Shown here in pieces: positions 62,004 to 64,000 of a stretch of DNA of 64,000 nt (position 1 is the stretch's first letter; the number at the start of each line of letters is the position of its first letter). A program made the position numbers and the translations under genes. The notes under the pieces were generated by a model, which was given only the letters and a program-made list of their open reading frames with translations, had not been told where the DNA came from and searched no databases. Origin of the DNA: Hyphococcus luteus (GTDB lineage Bacteria; Pseudomonadota; Alphaproteobacteria; Caulobacterales; Parvularculaceae); assembly GCF_002943565.1 (NCBI RefSeq), contig NZ_PJCH01000005.1:558001-622000 (forward strand), written 5' to 3'.

Positions 62004-62693
62004 TTGGCGAAAGAAACCACCTTCGTTCTGGTGCACGGCGCCTGGTGGGGCGGCGACTGGTTCTGGCGCGGCGTGGCGGACCGCTTGCGCGCCGAAGGCC
62101 ATCGGGTTTTCACGCCGATGCTGACCGGTCTCGGCTCGCGCGCGCATCTGAAAGACTGCGGCGTCGATCTTTCCCTGCACATTCTCGACATCGTCAAGCT
62201 CATCGAATGGGAGGCGCTGACCGACATCGTCCTTGTCGGCCATTCCTATGCCGGCATGGTCGTCTCGGGCGCCGCGGAAAAACTTCCGGAAGGGACGATC
62301 CGCTCCATCGTTTTTCTCGACGCCTTCCTGCCGGAAAACGGCGAAGCGCTTGCCGATATCGCGTCGAACTTCAAAGACCTCGCGGGCGATCATGATCCTG
62401 TGCCGCCACCGGTCTTTTTCGCCGGCGACAATGAAGCGTTGAAAGCGATCCTCGAAAAGCGAGGCAGTCCGCAGTCGCGCGCCTGTTTCGAAGAGCCGGT
62501 CGTTCTCACCGGCGCGCGCGAGCGCATCGCGATCAAAACCTACGTGCTGGCGCAGGGGCCGGTGTTCCTGCCTTTTTACGAAAAGGCGAAAGCCGATCCA
62601 GGCTGGCGGACCGAGACCATCGACTGCGCGCATTTCCCGATGCTCGAGGCGCCGGAAGAGACGGCGGAGATTTTACTGCGCGCCATGGAGTGA
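62004..62693 (+). CDS. Alpha/beta hydrolase 1 (EstC-like, TTG start)
   Basis: A 229-residue hydrolase. LVHGAWWGGDWFWRGVADRL is the oxyanion-hole region, LVGHSYAGMVVSG the nucleophile elbow, DCAHFPMLEAPEETAE the catalytic His region. The start is TTG at 62004 with AAGGGAGG 5-6 bp upstream. It is a tandem paralogue of the next gene, similar in most motifs and length. Probably an esterase acting on small esters. Confidence 0.88.
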   Translation: MAKETTFVLVHGAWWGGDWFWRGVADRLRAEGHRVFTPMLTGLGSRAHLKDCGVDLSLHILDIVKLIEWEALTDIVLVGHSYAGMVVSGAAEKLPEGTIRSIVFLDAFLPENGEALADIASNFKDLAGDHDPVPPPVFFAGDNEALKAILEKRGSPQSRACFEEPVVLTGARERIAIKTYVLAQGPVFLPFYEKAKADPGWRTETIDCAHFPMLEAPEETAEILLRAME

Positions 62694-62716
62694 CGCGACC
62701 CGGAGAAGGGGGAGAG

Positions 62717-63415
62717 ATGAGCGACAAACATACATTCGTTCTGGTGCATGGCGGTATGTGCTGTGGTCGGTGGTGGCGTGAGACCGCCGATATGTTGAGA
62801 GCAAAAGGCCATGAGGTTTACACGCCGACGCTGACAGGGCTTGGCGAACGCGCGCATCTCACCGGCCGCAAAGTCAATCTCACCACCCACGCGCTTGACG
62901 TCGCCAATCTCGTCAAATGGGAAGAGCTGAAAGACACCGTGCTGGTCGGCCATTCCTATGGCGGCATGGTGATCAGCGCCGCCGCGGAACTCATTCCCGA
63001 AGGGACCATCCGCTCCATCGTCTATCTCGACGCGATGTATTTGGATGATGGCGAATGTGTTTTCGACGCCGCGCCGGAGTTTAAAGATGCAGTTGGCGAT
63101 GCCGACGAAATCCCGACGCCGAGCCCTTCTATGTTCGGCTATGACGGCGCAATCGCCGCCTATATGGAGCGCACCGGCTCGCCGCAGCCGGTGGAAACCT
63201 TTGCGGAAAAGCTGAAGCTCACCGGCGCGCGCGACCGCGTTCCCGTGAAAACATTTGTGCTGGCCCTTAACAGCGGCATTCCGGCGTTTCAGGACTATTA
63301 CGATCGGCTGAAACCAGATCCGTCCTGGCGCACCGAAACCATGGATACGCGCCATAACATGATGCTCGAGGCGCCGGAAGAAACGGCGGCGGTGCTGCTG
63401 CGCGCCGCCATCTGA
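62717..63415 (+). CDS. Alpha/beta hydrolase 2 (tandem paralogue)
   Basis: The 232-residue protein shares the plan of the preceding gene: LVHGGMCCGRWWRETADML, LVGHSYGGMVISAAAELIPEGTIRSIVYLDA, and MDTRHNMMLEAPEETAAVLLRA. The ATG at 62717 follows AAGGGGGAGAG; an in-frame GTG at 62690 overlaps the preceding gene. Differences concentrate in the lid (residues ~120-180), which suggests divergent substrates. Confidence 0.88.
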   Translation: MSDKHTFVLVHGGMCCGRWWRETADMLRAKGHEVYTPTLTGLGERAHLTGRKVNLTTHALDVANLVKWEELKDTVLVGHSYGGMVISAAAELIPEGTIRSIVYLDAMYLDDGECVFDAAPEFKDAVGDADEIPTPSPSMFGYDGAIAAYMERTGSPQPVETFAEKLKLTGARDRVPVKTFVLALNSGIPAFQDYYDRLKPDPSWRTETMDTRHNMMLEAPEETAAVLLRAAI

Positions 63416-63438
63416 ATTTTTCAAGCAAGGAGGGGAGC

Positions 63439-64000
63439 ATGGGCCGTCTTGAAGGAAAAACCGCCATCGTCACCGGTTCGGGACGCGGCATCGGCAAGGC
63501 GATTGCGCTTGCTTTCGCAAAGGAAGGCGCGAAAGTCGCGGTGGTTTCGCTGACGCCGGAAAAGATCGAAGAGACGGTCGGGGCGATCAAGAGTGCGGGC
63601 GGCGAGGCGATCGGCGTCAAATGCGACATTGCAAAACCAGACGACATTACAGTCGCCGTAAAGCAGACCGCCGACGCCTTCGGCGGCGTCGACATTCTCG
63701 TCAACAACGCTTCAGCGCATGCGGCGAACGTAAAACCGCTTACCGAGGTGACGGCGGAAGAGGTTCATGCGCAGATGGATCTGGGGCCAATTGCCTGCAT
63801 GCGTTTCATGCAGGCGGTTTATCCGCATATGGAGCAAAAGGGCGGGCGCGTCATCAATCTCGCGACCATGTTGGGTATCATGGGCGCGGGTCTTCTTGCG
63901 CCTTTCGCCATGGCCAAGGAATCGATCCGCACCTTAACTCGCGTCGCCGCGCGCGAATGGGGCCCGAAAGGGATCACGGTCAACGCCATATGCCCTTTCG
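63439..64000 (+). CDS. Short-chain dehydrogenase/reductase, partial, catalytic Tyr replaced by Phe
   Basis: The first 187 residues of an SDR; the 3' end is outside the window. The cofactor motif TGSGRGIGKA and NNAS follow the classical pattern. At the active site the Y-x-x-x-K motif reads F156-A-M-A-K160, and the catalytic Ser segment is INLATML without the usual serine. Either the protein is a non-classical SDR or it has lost dehydrogenase activity. AGGAGGGGAG precedes the ATG. Confidence 0.85.
   Translation, partial: MGRLEGKTAIVTGSGRGIGKAIALAFAKEGAKVAVVSLTPEKIEETVGAIKSAGGEAIGVKCDIAKPDDITVAVKQTADAFGGVDILVNNASAHAANVKPLTEVTAEEVHAQMDLGPIACMRFMQAVYPHMEQKGGRVINLATMLGIMGAGLLAPFAMAKESIRTLTRVAAREWGPKGITVNAICPF

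Noticed and set aside
1-64000. rRNA or tRNA genes, CRISPR arrays, prophage or transposase genes
   Set aside because: I looked for conserved RNA words, regularly spaced repeats and integrase/transposase motifs and saw none.

Overview
The window is a GC-rich alphaproteobacterial chromosome segment. Its gene order resembles that around the replication origin of Caulobacter and Rickettsia, and I would guess a Caulobacterales- or Parvularculales-like marine or freshwater bacterium. Evidence: leuS-lptE-holA; parB-parA-rsmG-mnmG-mnmE; rho-hemJ-hemE facing ppsR-maf-aroE-coaE; dnaK-dnaJ further on; and control sites typical of the class (TTAA-N7-TTAA for CtrA, GTTC-N7-GTTC for LexA, several GANTC sites). 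I saw no rRNA or tRNA gene, CRISPR array, prophage or transposase.

Layout. 0-4.2 kb: end of leuS, lptE, holA and a TrkH potassium transporter. 4.2-10.6 kb: the segregation and tRNA-modification block, with six near-identical 16-bp parS sites between 6.58 and 9.65 kb, five of them inside coding sequence. 10.7-27.4 kb: an accessory block splitting mnmE from rho (lipoproteins, quinone oxidoreductase, MarR-controlled nitroreductase, GST, IorAB-type molybdenum hydroxylase, a TonB receptor with piuC behind two Fur-like boxes, gamma-glutamyltransferase). 27.5-31.6 kb: rho, two small exported proteins, hemJ and hemE. 31.63-32.03 kb: the likely chromosomal origin. 32.0-35.0 kb: ppsR-maf-aroE-coaE. 35-41.8 kb: adenosine kinase, AmpG-like permease, hybrid histidine kinase, LexA-boxed comM.

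42.0-50.4 kb is the most unusual part. Two paralogous membrane proteins, each with a cytoplasmic TIR-like domain, one membrane helix, an acidic or Ala/Pro-rich linker and an FGE/SUMF1-fold domain without catalytic cysteines, bracket a methyltransferase, a CGNR zinc-finger regulator, two tandem 29-residue hydrophobic microproteins that are easily missed, and a DUF2157/DUF4401-GDYXXLXY membrane pair. 50.7-54 kb: dnaK-dnaJ. 54-64 kb: ordinary accessory genes (DUF4386, LysR, phosphodiesterase, hydrolases, MFS, sulfotransferase, GNAT, DUF3088, flavoprotein, tandem alpha/beta hydrolases) and the start of an SDR gene whose catalytic Tyr is Phe.

How it fits together: ParA, ParB and the parS cluster would segregate the origin at 31.8 kb; CtrA- and CcrM-type sites would couple initiation to the cell cycle; the accessory block places origin and parS about 24 kb apart. 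Another in-frame oddity is a ~45-residue palindrome-derived insertion in MnmG that carries one of the parS sites.
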